From Acidiflorens sp963847715 (GTDB lineage: Bacteria; Acidobacteriota; Terriglobia; Terriglobales; Acidobacteriaceae): a DNA stretch of 64,000 nucleotides. Shown one piece after another: positions 50,907 through 60,385 of the stretch (its first letter is position 1; each line of letters opens with the position of its first letter). Below the pieces are notes generated by a model, which was not told the origin of the DNA, made no database searches, and saw only the letters and a list, made by a program, of their open reading frames with translations. Both the position numbers and the translations under genes were made by a program. The stretch covers positions 186,001 through 250,000 of the forward strand of contig CAWKAZ010000009.1 of the NCBI GenBank assembly GCA_963847715.1, read 5' to 3'.

Positions 50907-52247
50907 ATGTCGACCAACGCTAGATCCGTAGCAATTGCAGATGAATTGGATGTTCTTGTCGAGCGCCTTCTCGATGCTCGCCGGCAAAGTGACGCACTTT
51001 TCGATTTGGTGCGGCCCGACGCGCTGTACGACCGGCCGATCCCGGAGCGGCACCGCATCATTTTCTACGTCGGCCACCTCGAGGCCTTCGATTGGAACCT
51101 GCTCGCTGGAAACTTCCTTCACCTGAAAAGCCCTAATTCTGAGCTGGACCGTCTGTTTGCCTTCGGGATTGATCCGGTCGGCGGAGGCTTACCCACCGAC
51201 CAGCCCTCCGACTGGCCGCTGCAGGGCGTCGTACGTAATTATGTCGGTCAGGTTCGCGGCGCGATCGACGGGGCGATGGACGCGCTCGAGGACGCGAACG
51301 TGACTTCAACAGAGGGGTTCCCGCTGCACACTCTACTGAACGTCGCAGTCGAACATCGGCTGATGCACGTCGAGACGCTGGCCTACATGCTGCACCAGTT
51401 GCCCTTCGACAAAAAAGTGAAGCCATCAAGTTTCCCCGATCGCAACGTTCCTCCGCCCGTCCACCGAATGGTGCCCATCCCTGCTGGTTCGATAGCGCTC
51501 GGCCTTCCGAGAAATGCTGAAGCCTTTGGCTGGGACAACGAGCTCGAAGCTCATACCATAGAAGTCCCCGCGTTCGAGATCGATCGCTACAAGGTGACGA
51601 ACCGTCAGTACCTGGATTTCGTCGCGGCCGGCGGCTACGAGACCCAATCTTTCTGGTCGGAGGACGACTGGGCCTGGAAAGTTAATCGCGCGATTTCGCA
51701 CCCATCGTTCTGGAAGAGGATTGGCGATCAGTGGTTGTGGCGCGGGATGTTTGATGAAGTACCGCTTCCGCTAGACTGGCCGGTGTATGTAAGTCATGCT
51801 GAGGCGTCGGCCTATGCGCGTTGGGTAGGGAAGTCGCTCCCTACAGAATCGGAGTGGCAGCGCGCCGCTTACGGCAGTATTACAGGTGAGTCGCGACCGT
51901 ATCCCTGGGGCAGCACCCCACCCACGTCATCCATAGGCAATTTCGATTTCAACCGCTATGATCCATTGCCGGTAAGCGCCTCCCCGGAAAGCGAGAGCGC
52001 GTTCGGTGTTCAGGACATGTTAGGCAATGGGTGGGAGTGGACATCCTCTGTTTTTGTGCCCTTCCTAGGCTTTGAGCCGTTCCCCTTTTACCACGGATAC
52101 TCCGCCGATTTCTTTGACGGCAAGCATTTCGTGATGAAGGGCGGATCGGTGAGGACGGCGGCCTGTATGCTCCGCCCCACGTTCCGCAATTGGTTTCAGC
52201 CACACTATCAGTACGTCTACACGGGTTTCCGCTGCGTGAGTCGCTGA
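50907..52247 (+). CDS. egtB: Ergothioneine synthesis enzyme EgtB-like (sulfoxide synthase)
   Basis: 446 residues. The N-terminal DinB-like half has the metal-site region RIIFYVGHLEAFDWNLL and VAVEHRLMHVETLAYMLHQLP (HxxxE-type), as in non-heme iron EgtB. The C-terminal FGE-sulfatase half runs from about 190: ALGLPRNAEAFGWDNELEAH, VTNRQYLDFVAAGGYE, LPTESEWQRAAYG and MLGNGWEWTSSVFVPFLGF. EgtB joins a thiol donor to trimethyl-histidine using oxygen. EgtD follows downstream. No egtA/egtC/egtE is in view, so the donor (Cys or gamma-Glu-Cys) is unknown. Confidence 0.9.
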   Translation: MSTNARSVAIADELDVLVERLLDARRQSDALFDLVRPDALYDRPIPERHRIIFYVGHLEAFDWNLLAGNFLHLKSPNSELDRLFAFGIDPVGGGLPTDQPSDWPLQGVVRNYVGQVRGAIDGAMDALEDANVTSTEGFPLHTLLNVAVEHRLMHVETLAYMLHQLPFDKKVKPSSFPDRNVPPPVHRMVPIPAGSIALGLPRNAEAFGWDNELEAHTIEVPAFEIDRYKVTNRQYLDFVAAGGYETQSFWSEDDWAWKVNRAISHPSFWKRIGDQWLWRGMFDEVPLPLDWPVYVSHAEASAYARWVGKSLPTESEWQRAAYGSITGESRPYPWGSTPPTSSIGNFDFNRYDPLPVSASPESESAFGVQDMLGNGWEWTSSVFVPFLGFEPFPFYHGYSADFFDGKHFVMKGGSVRTAACMLRPTFRNWFQPHYQYVYTGFRCVSR

Positions 52248-52273
52248 GAACGCACGGATCGAGAGGGAATACA

Positions 52274-53239
52274 ATGCTGGTTCATGCGATCGACAACGCC
52301 GCCTGCGAGTTTGCCTCGGATGTTCGCGATGGATTATCTCGTATCGGGCAAAAAGAACTGCCGTCGAAATATCTCTACGACGAGGTAGGATCGGCGCTCT
52401 TCGAAGTAATCAGCCATCTCCCCGAGTACGGCCTAACGCGAGCCGACGAGCGCCTGCTGCGGCAGCACGCAGGCGAGATCGTCGCCCGGTTGGACGCCCC
52501 CGTAGCCGTCGCGGAACTAGGCAGCGGCAGCGGCAAGAAGACGCGCTGGATCCTCGAAGCCCTCAGTCGCTGGCAGCGCACCTTCTATTATCCCGTCGAA
52601 ATCTCGAAATCGGCGCTAGTGGCGTGCGAACGCGAACTCAGCGACATTGATTCCATCAGCATCGTGGGGTTTGAGCGCGAGTACCTCGACGGTCTGATCG
52701 AAGTGGCCGCCCATCGTCAGCGCAACCAGCATCTGTTTGTGCTATTTCTTGGCAGCACCATCGGAAATTTCGACCGCTCGGCCGGGATCAAATTTCTTGC
52801 TGAGGTTCGACAGACTCTCGAGCCGGGCGACTCACTGCTCCTTGGCACGGATCTGGAAAAGTCCAGCGCTCAGCTGGTCAAGGCATACGACGACGAAATC
52901 GGAGTCACGGCCGCCTTCAATCTCAACCTGCTGGCCCGCATCAATCGTGAGCTTGGCGCGGATTTCGATCTGAACCAGTTTGCTCACGTCGCCAGGATCA
53001 ATCGCGACGCGCGCAGCGTGGAAATGCACCTGCAATCCAAACGGCGTCAAGCGGTGCGCATTCCAGCGGCCGATATGCGCGTCGAATTCGGAGAAGGTGA
53101 AACGATTTGGACGGAGAGCAGTCACAAGTACTCGCCCGATGAAGTGTTCCAGATGGCCCGCGATTCGGGTTTCTCATGCCAGGCGCAGTGGACTGACGAG
53201 GAGTGGCCGTTCGCGGAAAATCTACTGACAGCAGAGTGA
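52274..53239 (+). CDS. egtD: Histidine N-alpha-methyltransferase (EgtD)
   Basis: 321 residues from the ATG at 52274 (GAGAGGG upstream). Features: LPSKYLYDEVGSALFEVISHLPEYGLTRADERLL, the SAM site VAELGSGSGKKTRWILEAL, LFLGSTIGNF and the closing YSPDEVFQMARDSGF. It trimethylates histidine to hercynine, the substrate of EgtB. Twenty-six bases lie between the egtB stop and this start. Together they give an ergothioneine branch, an antioxidant thiol pathway that needs oxygen. Confidence 0.95.
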   Translation: MLVHAIDNAACEFASDVRDGLSRIGQKELPSKYLYDEVGSALFEVISHLPEYGLTRADERLLRQHAGEIVARLDAPVAVAELGSGSGKKTRWILEALSRWQRTFYYPVEISKSALVACERELSDIDSISIVGFEREYLDGLIEVAAHRQRNQHLFVLFLGSTIGNFDRSAGIKFLAEVRQTLEPGDSLLLGTDLEKSSAQLVKAYDDEIGVTAAFNLNLLARINRELGADFDLNQFAHVARINRDARSVEMHLQSKRRQAVRIPAADMRVEFGEGETIWTESSHKYSPDEVFQMARDSGFSCQAQWTDEEWPFAENLLTAE

Positions 53240-53258
53240 CGCGATAGCAGCGGCGCGT

Positions 53259-53480
53259 TCAGGAGGCCTGGGTTCTGCGCCAGTTCCTTAAATTATTCGT
53301 GCTGATGATGATGCAGAAGAGATTCGCTGGAATAAATCCCATTTGAGCAGTCCTCATGCCGATCACGCACATAATGACGCTGTTGATGCAGGCTACCAGC
53401 CAGCCTTCCCAGCAGCGACGTCCGACGAGAATGGTAGAAGCGATGGTCAAAACACAAGATAGATAATCGAGCCTCAACAC
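53259..53480 (-). CDS. Small membrane protein, PnuC-like pattern
   Basis: 73 residues with two or three hydrophobic helices (YLSCVLTIASTILVG, WLVACINSVIMCVIGM, PANLFCIIIS) and a positively charged C-terminus (NNLRNWRR). The GWLVACINSVIMCVIG...FIPANLF pattern recalls parts of PnuC-type transporters but it is too short to be a full one. Convergent with egtD. Could be a single-family hypothetical. Composition strongly suggests real coding. Confidence 0.5.
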   Translation of the reverse strand: MLRLDYLSCVLTIASTILVGRRCWEGWLVACINSVIMCVIGMRTAQMGFIPANLFCIIISTNNLRNWRRTQAS

Positions 53481-53551
53481 AAATGAATGCCCCCTTCGAT
53501 CATTCTGAATGAGGCGCGGTGTCGGGGTCAGTGATTTTGGTACGTGGGCAC

Positions 53552-53565
53552 GTGACGAAGGTCAT
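53552..53565. promoter_or_regulatory. Possible Crp/Fnr-type operator, one mismatch
   Basis: GTGA-CGAAGG-TCAT differs at one base from the perfect sites. It lies 63 bases before the UBP zinc-finger gene and so could tie that redox group to the same regulator. Confidence 0.4.
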
Positions 53566-53627
53566 GTCGGGGGTTGCCGGTGTTTGAAACAGCATGAAAA
53601 CTCAATGACAGAAGCGAGGAGAAATCG

Positions 53628-53900
53628 ATGGCACAACAGTGTACGCATCTCGACCAGATCAAGATAAGGACGACCGACAAGCACGTGTGTGAGGATTGCA
53701 TAAAAACTGGGGATACCTGGGTCCACTTGCGTATGTGTCTGGTGTGTGGGCACGCCGCTTGCTGCGACTCCTCGAAGAACAAGCACGCGACCAAGCATTT
53801 TCACCACACGAAACACCCCGTGATGCGCTCCATTGAGCCTGGAGAAAGCTGGGTGTGGTGCTACGTCGACGAGATCGAGGCCGGCGAACTGGCAGCCTGA
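53628..53900 (+). CDS. Stand-alone UBP-type zinc-finger protein
   Basis: 90 residues, essentially one ZnF-UBP domain: CTHLDQI...HVCEDCIKTGDTWVHLRMCLVCGHAACCDSSKNKHATKHFHHTKHPVM, with the Cys and His residues of a multi-zinc fold and the RSIEPGESWVWCYVDE end that in eukaryotes closes the ubiquitin-tail pocket. Bacteria lack ubiquitin, so the ligand is unknown; a C-terminal peptide is a reasonable guess. It is followed by a receiver-TrxR fusion and a cNMP-domain kinase, suggesting a joint signalling role. Confidence 0.9.
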   Translation: MAQQCTHLDQIKIRTTDKHVCEDCIKTGDTWVHLRMCLVCGHAACCDSSKNKHATKHFHHTKHPVMRSIEPGESWVWCYVDEIEAGELAA

Positions 53901-54015
53901 GACCTCCAGGCAGATTGTTGCGACCGAAGCGAACGCCGTGCTATCTAAGTTTGCATCCAGGCAATCGGCAACTGTTTTGTCTGGGCACTCCTTCACCCTG
54001 GGGCTTTGACCGAAG

Positions 54016-55686
54016 ATGCCGAAACCAATTCTGCTGAGCGTCGATGACGACTCGGATGTACTGCGGGCAATCGAGCGGGATTTGCGCTCGCAGTACGGCG
54101 CTGAGTACCGGGTCATTGGCAGCGATTCTCCCGAAGGGGCGCTCGATCTCCTGAAGCAACTGAAGCTGCGGAACGATAGCGTTGCGCTCCTGCTGGCCGA
54201 TCAGCGCATGCCCCGCATGGATGGTGTCACCTTCCTTCAGGAAGCGATGCACGTCTTTCCGGAAGCGAAGCGAGCGTTACTGACTGCGTATGCCGATACC
54301 AGCGCGGCCATCAGCGCCATCAACCAGGCTAGCATCAACTACTTCTTCATGAAGCCGTGGGATCCGCCGTCCGACCATCTTTACCCGCAACTGAATGACC
54401 TGCTCGACGACTGGCAGGCTTCGTACCGGCCAGTGTTCCAGGGCATCCGTGTACTCGGTACGAGATGGTCTCCCAAGTCCTATGAGTTGCGCGACTTCCT
54501 CGCCCGAAATCACGTGCCTTACCAGTGGATCGACGTGGAACTCTCAGCCAATGACCCGGAGACGAAACGTCTAGTCGAAGCCCTGGGCCCTGAAGCCAGC
54601 AATCTGCCCGTCGTCCTGTTCCCGGATGGCACGAAGCTGTTGGAGAGCCTTCCTGCGGATGTCGCACAAAAAGTGGGCTTGCGCACTCGTGCGCAAACGG
54701 ATTTTTACGATCTCGCGATTGTCGGTGGAGGCCCGGCTGGCTTGGCGGCAGCTGTATATGGTGCGTCCGAAGGCCTGCACACCGTGATGATCGAACGCGA
54801 AGCGCCGGGCGGTCAGGCCGGAATGAGTTCGCGCATCGAAAATTATCTTGGATTCCCAACCGGACTCAGCGGCAACGATCTCGCTCGCCGCGCCGTCGTG
54901 CAAGCCCAGCGGTTTGGCGTGGAGATTCTCTCTCCGCAGGAAGCTGTGAGCGTTCGCACCGAAGGTTCGTATCGCATCCTCAAACTGGCCGACGGCAGCG
55001 AGATTTCCTGCCATGCCCTCATGATCGCCAGCGGAGTGCAGTGGCGCCGCCTGGAAGCACCCGGCATCGACCGTCTACAAGGCGCGGGCGTCTACTACGG
55101 CGGCGGAGCCACCGAGGCGTTGTCTTGCAAGGGCGAAATCGTTTACGTCATCGGTGGCGCGAATTCCGCCGGGCAGGCGGCGATGAACTTTGCCCGGTAT
55201 GCTGAGCGCGTTGTGATGCTCGTGCGCGGCAGTTCGCTTGCCGCCACCATGTCGCAGTATCTGATCGATCAGATCAAAGAGATGCCCAAGATTCAAGTGT
55301 GGCCGCATGCCAGCGTAGCCGAAGCGCACGGCGACTCGCATCTCGAAGAAATCTCCGTGCTTTGTTCCGATACCAACAAACTGGAGCGTGTACCGGCAAG
55401 CGCAATGTTCATCTTCATCGGAGCTCTGCCGCGCACGGACTGGCTGGGAGACTTGGTCGAGCGCGATGAGCGCGGATTCCTTTTGACCGGTCCCGATCTG
55501 ATTCGCGACGGACAGCATCCGAAAGGATGGGGCCTCGACCGTGATCCATTCCTGCTGGAGACAAATATTCCGGGTATTTTTGCTGTCGGAGATGTGCGGC
55601 ACGGTTCGGTCAAGCGCGTTGCCTCGGGCGTCGGTGAAGGCTCGGTCGCGGTGCAGTTCATCCACCAATATTTGAGCAAGGTATAA
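54016..55686 (+). CDS. Fused response-regulator, thioredoxin-like and thioredoxin reductase-like protein
   Basis: 556 residues in three parts. Receiver domain 1-130: VDDD, phospho-Asp at 62 in ADQRMPRMDG, LLTAYAD and FFMKPWDP, as in HupR/RpfG-type receivers. A glutaredoxin/thioredoxin-like segment at about 140-225 (IRVLGTRWSPKSYELRDFLARN) lacks a CxxC. A TrxR-like flavoprotein from about 233: DLAIVGGGPAGLAAAVYGAS, APGGQAGMSSRIENYLGFP, ASGVQWRRL, VIGGANSAGQAAMNF and GIFAVGDVRHGS. The TrxR redox CxxC is replaced by YGGGATEA near 360, so electron transfer to a disulfide is not by the usual centre. Its stop is a few bases before the partner kinase gene. Confidence 0.93.
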   Translation: MPKPILLSVDDDSDVLRAIERDLRSQYGAEYRVIGSDSPEGALDLLKQLKLRNDSVALLLADQRMPRMDGVTFLQEAMHVFPEAKRALLTAYADTSAAISAINQASINYFFMKPWDPPSDHLYPQLNDLLDDWQASYRPVFQGIRVLGTRWSPKSYELRDFLARNHVPYQWIDVELSANDPETKRLVEALGPEASNLPVVLFPDGTKLLESLPADVAQKVGLRTRAQTDFYDLAIVGGGPAGLAAAVYGASEGLHTVMIEREAPGGQAGMSSRIENYLGFPTGLSGNDLARRAVVQAQRFGVEILSPQEAVSVRTEGSYRILKLADGSEISCHALMIASGVQWRRLEAPGIDRLQGAGVYYGGGATEALSCKGEIVYVIGGANSAGQAAMNFARYAERVVMLVRGSSLAATMSQYLIDQIKEMPKIQVWPHASVAEAHGDSHLEEISVLCSDTNKLERVPASAMFIFIGALPRTDWLGDLVERDERGFLLTGPDLIRDGQHPKGWGLDRDPFLLETNIPGIFAVGDVRHGSVKRVASGVGEGSVAVQFIHQYLSKV

Positions 55687-57078
55687 ATGGTCAACAATTC
55701 AGAGCTACTTCGGGTTCCGGTCTTTGCCGATCTGCCGGACGATCAAATCTCGTGGTTCATCAGCCAGTCACAGGAAATCGTGTACAAGACAGGCGAAACC
55801 TATGCGCGTCGCGGAGAACCGGCGGACGCGATGTTCGTACTGCTCGAGGGACAACTCGAGATCCGCGGGGAATTGGGCGGGGAAATGGTCGCATTTCCCA
55901 TCGCAGCGGGTAATGTCACCGGCATTCTTCCTTTCTCCCGGATGAAGCAGTTTACGGTGAGTGGCCGGGCCATTGCAGATAGCCGCCTCTTACGCTTTCC
56001 GGCCGCTTTGTTTCCGCAACTTGTACAGAAAATGCCCGAGCTCACGCAACGCCTCGTGGGCCTGATGTCCGACCGGATTCGTGAAACGACCAAGATCGAA
56101 CAACAGCGGGATCGATTGGCAGGTCTAGGTAAGCTTTCCGCCGGACTCGCTCACGAACTCAACAATCCTGCCTCTGCCGCTAAGCGCGCCGCTGGCCAAC
56201 TCCGCGACGCGATGAAGAAAATCAAGGAAGCCAGTCTCGAGTTGGGCAGGCGGCAACTCACTCCAGAACAAAAGGCGGAGATCTTAAAGCTGGAAACCGC
56301 CTTCACCCAAAACGACGCGCCTCCGCCGGATCCGCTGACCGCCAGCGATCTGGAAGAAGAAATTGATTCGCTGCTGCGCAGTCACGGCCAGAACGATCTT
56401 TGGCAACTCGCGGCCGATCTGGCGCGCAAGAACGTCGGACCGGAAATGCTGGAATCGCTGTTCGCGGTTCTTGAACCGGATACTGCTCGCGCCGCGCTGG
56501 TGCGCATTGCGGCCTCGGTCGAGATTGCGGGGCTGGTGAACGAAATCGAGAGCAGCACGGCGCGAATTTCTGACCTCGTGGGTGCGATCAAGGAATACAC
56601 CCACATGGACCAGTCGCCCGTCCAGAATGTCGACATCGTCAAGAGCCTGGAGACGACGCTGACCATCCTCAATCACAAACTCAAACAGGGAGTTGCGGTA
56701 CACCGCGATTACGAGCGCATTCCCTTGCTGGTGAACTCCTTCGGCAGCGAACTCAATCAGGTCTGGACCAACATTATTGACAACGCCATTGACGCGATGA
56801 AAGGCAATGGCGATCTTCGCGTTCGAACCTATCGCGACGACGGTTGTGCGGTGGTAGAAATTGGCGACAACGGTCCGGGAATCGCACCCGATGTCGAGCC
56901 TCACATCTTTGATCCTTTCTTCACTACGAAAGGCGTGGGTGAGGGAACCGGGCTCGGTCTCGACACGGTCCAGCGCATCGTCAGGAAACACAAGGGCAGC
57001 ATTCAAGTGACTTCCGACCCGGGCGACACACGTTTCCAAATTTGGTTGCCGTTGTCGGACGCCGCAACCAAGGTTTAG
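55687..57078 (+). CDS. cNMP-binding-domain histidine kinase, partner of the receiver-TrxR fusion
   Basis: 463 residues, without membrane helices, so cytosolic. The N-terminal Crp-like effector domain (about 8-125) includes FADLPDDQISWF, YARRGEPADAMFVLLEGQLEIRGE and DSRLLRFPAALFPQLV. The HisKA box is GLAHELNNPAS with the phosphorylated His near residue 155, then a long helical segment. The HATPase has NQVWTNIIDNAIDAM, GDNGPGIAPD, GVGEGTGLGLDTVQ. It starts directly after the fusion gene stop, implying coupled translation. It should phosphorylate the receiver of the fused protein in response to a nucleotide or other ligand (inference). Confidence 0.93.
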   Translation: MVNNSELLRVPVFADLPDDQISWFISQSQEIVYKTGETYARRGEPADAMFVLLEGQLEIRGELGGEMVAFPIAAGNVTGILPFSRMKQFTVSGRAIADSRLLRFPAALFPQLVQKMPELTQRLVGLMSDRIRETTKIEQQRDRLAGLGKLSAGLAHELNNPASAAKRAAGQLRDAMKKIKEASLELGRRQLTPEQKAEILKLETAFTQNDAPPPDPLTASDLEEEIDSLLRSHGQNDLWQLAADLARKNVGPEMLESLFAVLEPDTARAALVRIAASVEIAGLVNEIESSTARISDLVGAIKEYTHMDQSPVQNVDIVKSLETTLTILNHKLKQGVAVHRDYERIPLLVNSFGSELNQVWTNIIDNAIDAMKGNGDLRVRTYRDDGCAVVEIGDNGPGIAPDVEPHIFDPFFTTKGVGEGTGLGLDTVQRIVRKHKGSIQVTSDPGDTRFQIWLPLSDAATKV

Positions 57079-57164
57079 GAATTCGTCCGGGAAAACCTGT
57101 GTGTACCCGTGGTTCAGGAACTGAGACCATAGGGTGAGCTGTCCGGAAACGGATGAAGCAGGAC

Positions 57165-58805
57165 TTACGGCAGCAACCCGAAAACCCCAACTCCACTCGT
57201 TGTTCCGACATACACCTTGCCATTCGCAATCATCGGCGTGACGAATTTGTTGCCGCTGCCAAAATGGTCTCGTCCGCCCGAAGCTTGATTCGAGTTATAC
57301 AACTCCACTCCGAGATTTTGTGCCTCGTACGCATGCAGCACAGCCGGGGAAGCATTTTCCGTGGCCCACAAAATCAAGTTGCTCGTGTTCGTTCCCGAGA
57401 TGCTGGGCGTCGTCCCGGGATAACCGAACGAATTGGTGGTTTCCGATGTCGGCGTTGAATTCAGCATCCCGCTGCTGTTGAACGTAAAGGCTTTGATCCG
57501 GTCCCCCACTGCACCGTAGTAGATCGTCTTGTTGGAAAACGCCGGTGCCGAGAATACGGAACCCGACAGCGCGCCCGTGAGCTCCTGGTAGAGCAGGTTA
57601 TTATTACTCGGATTGAACTTGCCCATGTTCAGGCGGTTCGCCAGATAGATGTTCTGGTCTTTCCCAGCTCCAACCACCAGTTCATGCAGAACTCCATTCG
57701 AGTCTTTGAAATTCGGGATCACCATCGCACCGCCCGATCCCAAGTCTTCGTCGACATCGGACTCGCTCACGGTGTTGTACATGTTGAAGTAGTCGGCCAC
57801 GGCCAGCTTGCCTTGCTTGGTCGAGACTTTCATAATCGCGTTCCCGTAATTGCCATTGGCCGGGAATCCGTTGCTGTTCAGCGAAGTATCGAATGTTCCG
57901 TTGGCGTCAAGAAAGTAAATGTAGCCATTGGTATCTGCCGCAGGTCCGGTGCCTGCGGCCCAGATTGCACCTTCATTGCCGTTCGGAGTTACGTTCAGCA
58001 CGGACTGCTGCGCGAGGGTAGTCTCGTTGTAACTGATGATCCATCCAGTGTACGGCCGGTCATCGCAGTGAGAAGCCCAGGACGTGTATACAATGTGATT
58101 CACCAGCAATAGTCCGGCTCGCTCCTTATATTGCTTCGGATCAAAAATCACAAAGCCGCCCTGACTGTTGTCGCCGCTCCCGGGATACTGCGCGGAAACA
58201 TCAACGGGTCCGCCAAACTGCTCACCGCCCGTCGTGATATCCAGCGCATGAAGACGTTGATGATAGTTCGAACTCGAATCCTTGCTCATGGCTACCAAAT
58301 AAATCGTTCCATGCAGGCCCGCGGTCAAATCGATGACCGGGGTTGAAGTCACTCCGATCTCGGGAGTCACCTGGCTGCAGCCGCGATCATCCGAAGAAGT
58401 TTCACCAGCTTTGAGCGTGGTGACCTGCCAGAGCGTTGCGCCGTTATCAGCATCGAAGCCATATACCGTCCCATGCTCGCTCGCCACAAAGAGCACGTTG
58501 TGAACAGATCCCTGGACACTGAGATTGGGAGCGTATAAGGGCTCCGCATCCACCAGTCCATCGGTCGAAATCACGAAAAGCTTGCCGAACGTGCTCGACT
58601 TCACGTTCTTTAGCGTCAGAGTCGTCTCGTTTGAATTTCTACCCGTCCGCGAATTGTCGTTGTGATACGTCAGCACTCCCTTGAATGTCGCCAACGGAGC
58701 TGACCCCGCAAGTACTTGACGACGAAAGGCGAGAACCAGAATCAACGAAAGCGACAGAAGAGCGGCACACAGGAGCACAATTCGAACGGGAAGGGTTTGT
58801 CTCAT
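57165..58805 (-). CDS. Exported PQQ-type beta-propeller protein
   Basis: 546 residues with an N-terminal membrane/signal helix (IVLLCAALLSLSLILVLAF). The body contains repeats of the PQQ/quinoprotein-propeller type: VLFVASEHGTVYGFDADNGATLWQV, a long Gly/Asn-rich middle, and KVYVGTTSGVGVFGLLP at the end. No dehydrogenase catalytic Asp/Cys signature was recognised, so binding or structural function is as likely as enzyme activity. Not in an evident operon. Confidence 0.8.
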   Translation of the reverse strand: MRQTLPVRIVLLCAALLSLSLILVLAFRRQVLAGSAPLATFKGVLTYHNDNSRTGRNSNETTLTLKNVKSSTFGKLFVISTDGLVDAEPLYAPNLSVQGSVHNVLFVASEHGTVYGFDADNGATLWQVTTLKAGETSSDDRGCSQVTPEIGVTSTPVIDLTAGLHGTIYLVAMSKDSSSNYHQRLHALDITTGGEQFGGPVDVSAQYPGSGDNSQGGFVIFDPKQYKERAGLLLVNHIVYTSWASHCDDRPYTGWIISYNETTLAQQSVLNVTPNGNEGAIWAAGTGPAADTNGYIYFLDANGTFDTSLNSNGFPANGNYGNAIMKVSTKQGKLAVADYFNMYNTVSESDVDEDLGSGGAMVIPNFKDSNGVLHELVVGAGKDQNIYLANRLNMGKFNPSNNNLLYQELTGALSGSVFSAPAFSNKTIYYGAVGDRIKAFTFNSSGMLNSTPTSETTNSFGYPGTTPSISGTNTSNLILWATENASPAVLHAYEAQNLGVELYNSNQASGGRDHFGSGNKFVTPMIANGKVYVGTTSGVGVFGLLP

Positions 58806-58979
58806 GACACACCTCGGGCGTTAGATACGAAAATCGGAATGAGCTGTTGCCAAGGGCAAGACGAAATAGCGATTTGTCGAGTTTACTTGAACTCACACAC
58901 CGCGAAACGGCGCGCCAGTACGCGGAAGTGCAGCGGGTGGCGAATCGTTGAAGTACAGAGCACGACAGGTTCGTCGAGC

Positions 58980-60290
58980 TTAATGCGGGCGCGCGAGATG
59001 CTGTTTGAGCGTCGGCCCGTCCAACTCTCCCTCCCAACGCGCCAACACCAATGTGGCCACACCGTTGCCAATCATGTTGACGGTGGCTCGGAACATGCTC
59101 AGGAACCGATCGATTCCAAGAATCAGCGCCATCCCCGCCACTGGAATCGTTGGAATCACCGACAGCGTGCCAACTAGCGCAATAAAAGAAGCTCCCTGCA
59201 CACCGCTGGCACCCTTCGAAGTGAGGACTGCCACGGCGAGAATAGTAAGTTGCTGGGTCAGCGTGAGGTGAGTATTCGTAGCTTGGGCCACAAAGAGAGT
59301 AGCCATCGTCATGTACAGGCTGGATCCATCCGTGTTGAACGTAAACCCGGTCGGAACCACCAGTCCCACCAAAGGCTTCGAGCAGCCCAGCTTTTCGAGC
59401 TTCGACATAAGCGTTGGGATGGCAATCTCCGACGAACTAACCGCCAGCACTAGAAGAATCTCTTCTTTGATATAGGCCAGAAAACGAAAGATGTTGAAGC
59501 TTGCTGCCCAAGCGATGATGCCCAGCACGACCACTACAAAGAGGGTCGAGGTCAGCCAGAATGTGCCAATCAATTTCGCCAACGGACCAAGAGACGACAG
59601 CCCGAACTTGCCGACCGTAAATGCCATGGCGCCGAAAGCACCAATAGGCGCGAATTTCATGAGTATGTTGGTCACGCGGAATACCACATGCGTGAGCGAG
59701 TCGATCACCTCAACCAGCGGCTTGGCGCGCGGTCCGGCCGCGGAGAGCGCCAAGCCGAACAGCAACGCCACGAATACGACTTCAAGAATGTCTCCCTTGG
59801 CGAAGGCGTCGACCACGGTCGTCGGAATGATGTGCATCAGAAACTCGGTAACGCTCTGCGCTTTCGCCTGCCCGGCATAGTCCGCCACCGACTTCGCATC
59901 CAAAGTGGCCACATTGATGTTGAAGCCAGCGCCGGGTTGCACGACGTTGCCCACGATCAACCCAATCACAAGCGCGATCGTGGAGACGACCTCAAAGTAA
60001 AGCAGAGCCATCCCGCCGACACGGCCAACTTTTTTCAGGTTCTCCATGCCGGCGATGCCCGTGACCACGGTGCAGAAGATGATCAGGGTGATGATCATCG
60101 AAATCACGCGAATGAACGCGTCGCCCAGTGGCTTCATAGCGATCGCGCGACTGGGGTCGATATAACCAAGCCCGATCGCCAGCGCGATCGCAAACAGCAC
60201 CTGTAACCAGAGAATTCGGTAGAACGGGAGCTTGCGCTGTGCGGGGTCTGCCGGTGTGATACTCAAGTCCGCCGGTGGAGAGATGGCCAT
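58980..60290 (-). CDS. Dicarboxylate/amino acid:cation symporter (DctA/GltP family)
   Basis: 436 residues with eight or more helices plus re-entrant loops. Family motifs: the serine-rich SSSEIAIPTLMSKLEKLG in the first re-entrant loop and PTGFTFNTDGSSLYMTMATLFVAQ (NTDGS for NxDGT) in helix 7, followed by GVQGASFIALVGTLS. It imports C4-dicarboxylates or glutamate/aspartate with Na+ or H+. Could feed the malic enzyme or amino-acid oxidation encoded elsewhere in the window. Single gene. Confidence 0.93.
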   Translation of the reverse strand: MAISPPADLSITPADPAQRKLPFYRILWLQVLFAIALAIGLGYIDPSRAIAMKPLGDAFIRVISMIITLIIFCTVVTGIAGMENLKKVGRVGGMALLYFEVVSTIALVIGLIVGNVVQPGAGFNINVATLDAKSVADYAGQAKAQSVTEFLMHIIPTTVVDAFAKGDILEVVFVALLFGLALSAAGPRAKPLVEVIDSLTHVVFRVTNILMKFAPIGAFGAMAFTVGKFGLSSLGPLAKLIGTFWLTSTLFVVVVLGIIAWAASFNIFRFLAYIKEEILLVLAVSSSEIAIPTLMSKLEKLGCSKPLVGLVVPTGFTFNTDGSSLYMTMATLFVAQATNTHLTLTQQLTILAVAVLTSKGASGVQGASFIALVGTLSVIPTIPVAGMALILGIDRFLSMFRATVNMIGNGVATLVLARWEGELDGPTLKQHLARPH

Positions 60291-60385
60291 CGAGTCTACT
60301 TGTCCTTACTAACGGTCATGAATGAATGGAAAGGTGATGTTCGCCCGCGGGGCAGCCGAAACGCCACCCCACGCGGAATGCAGGT

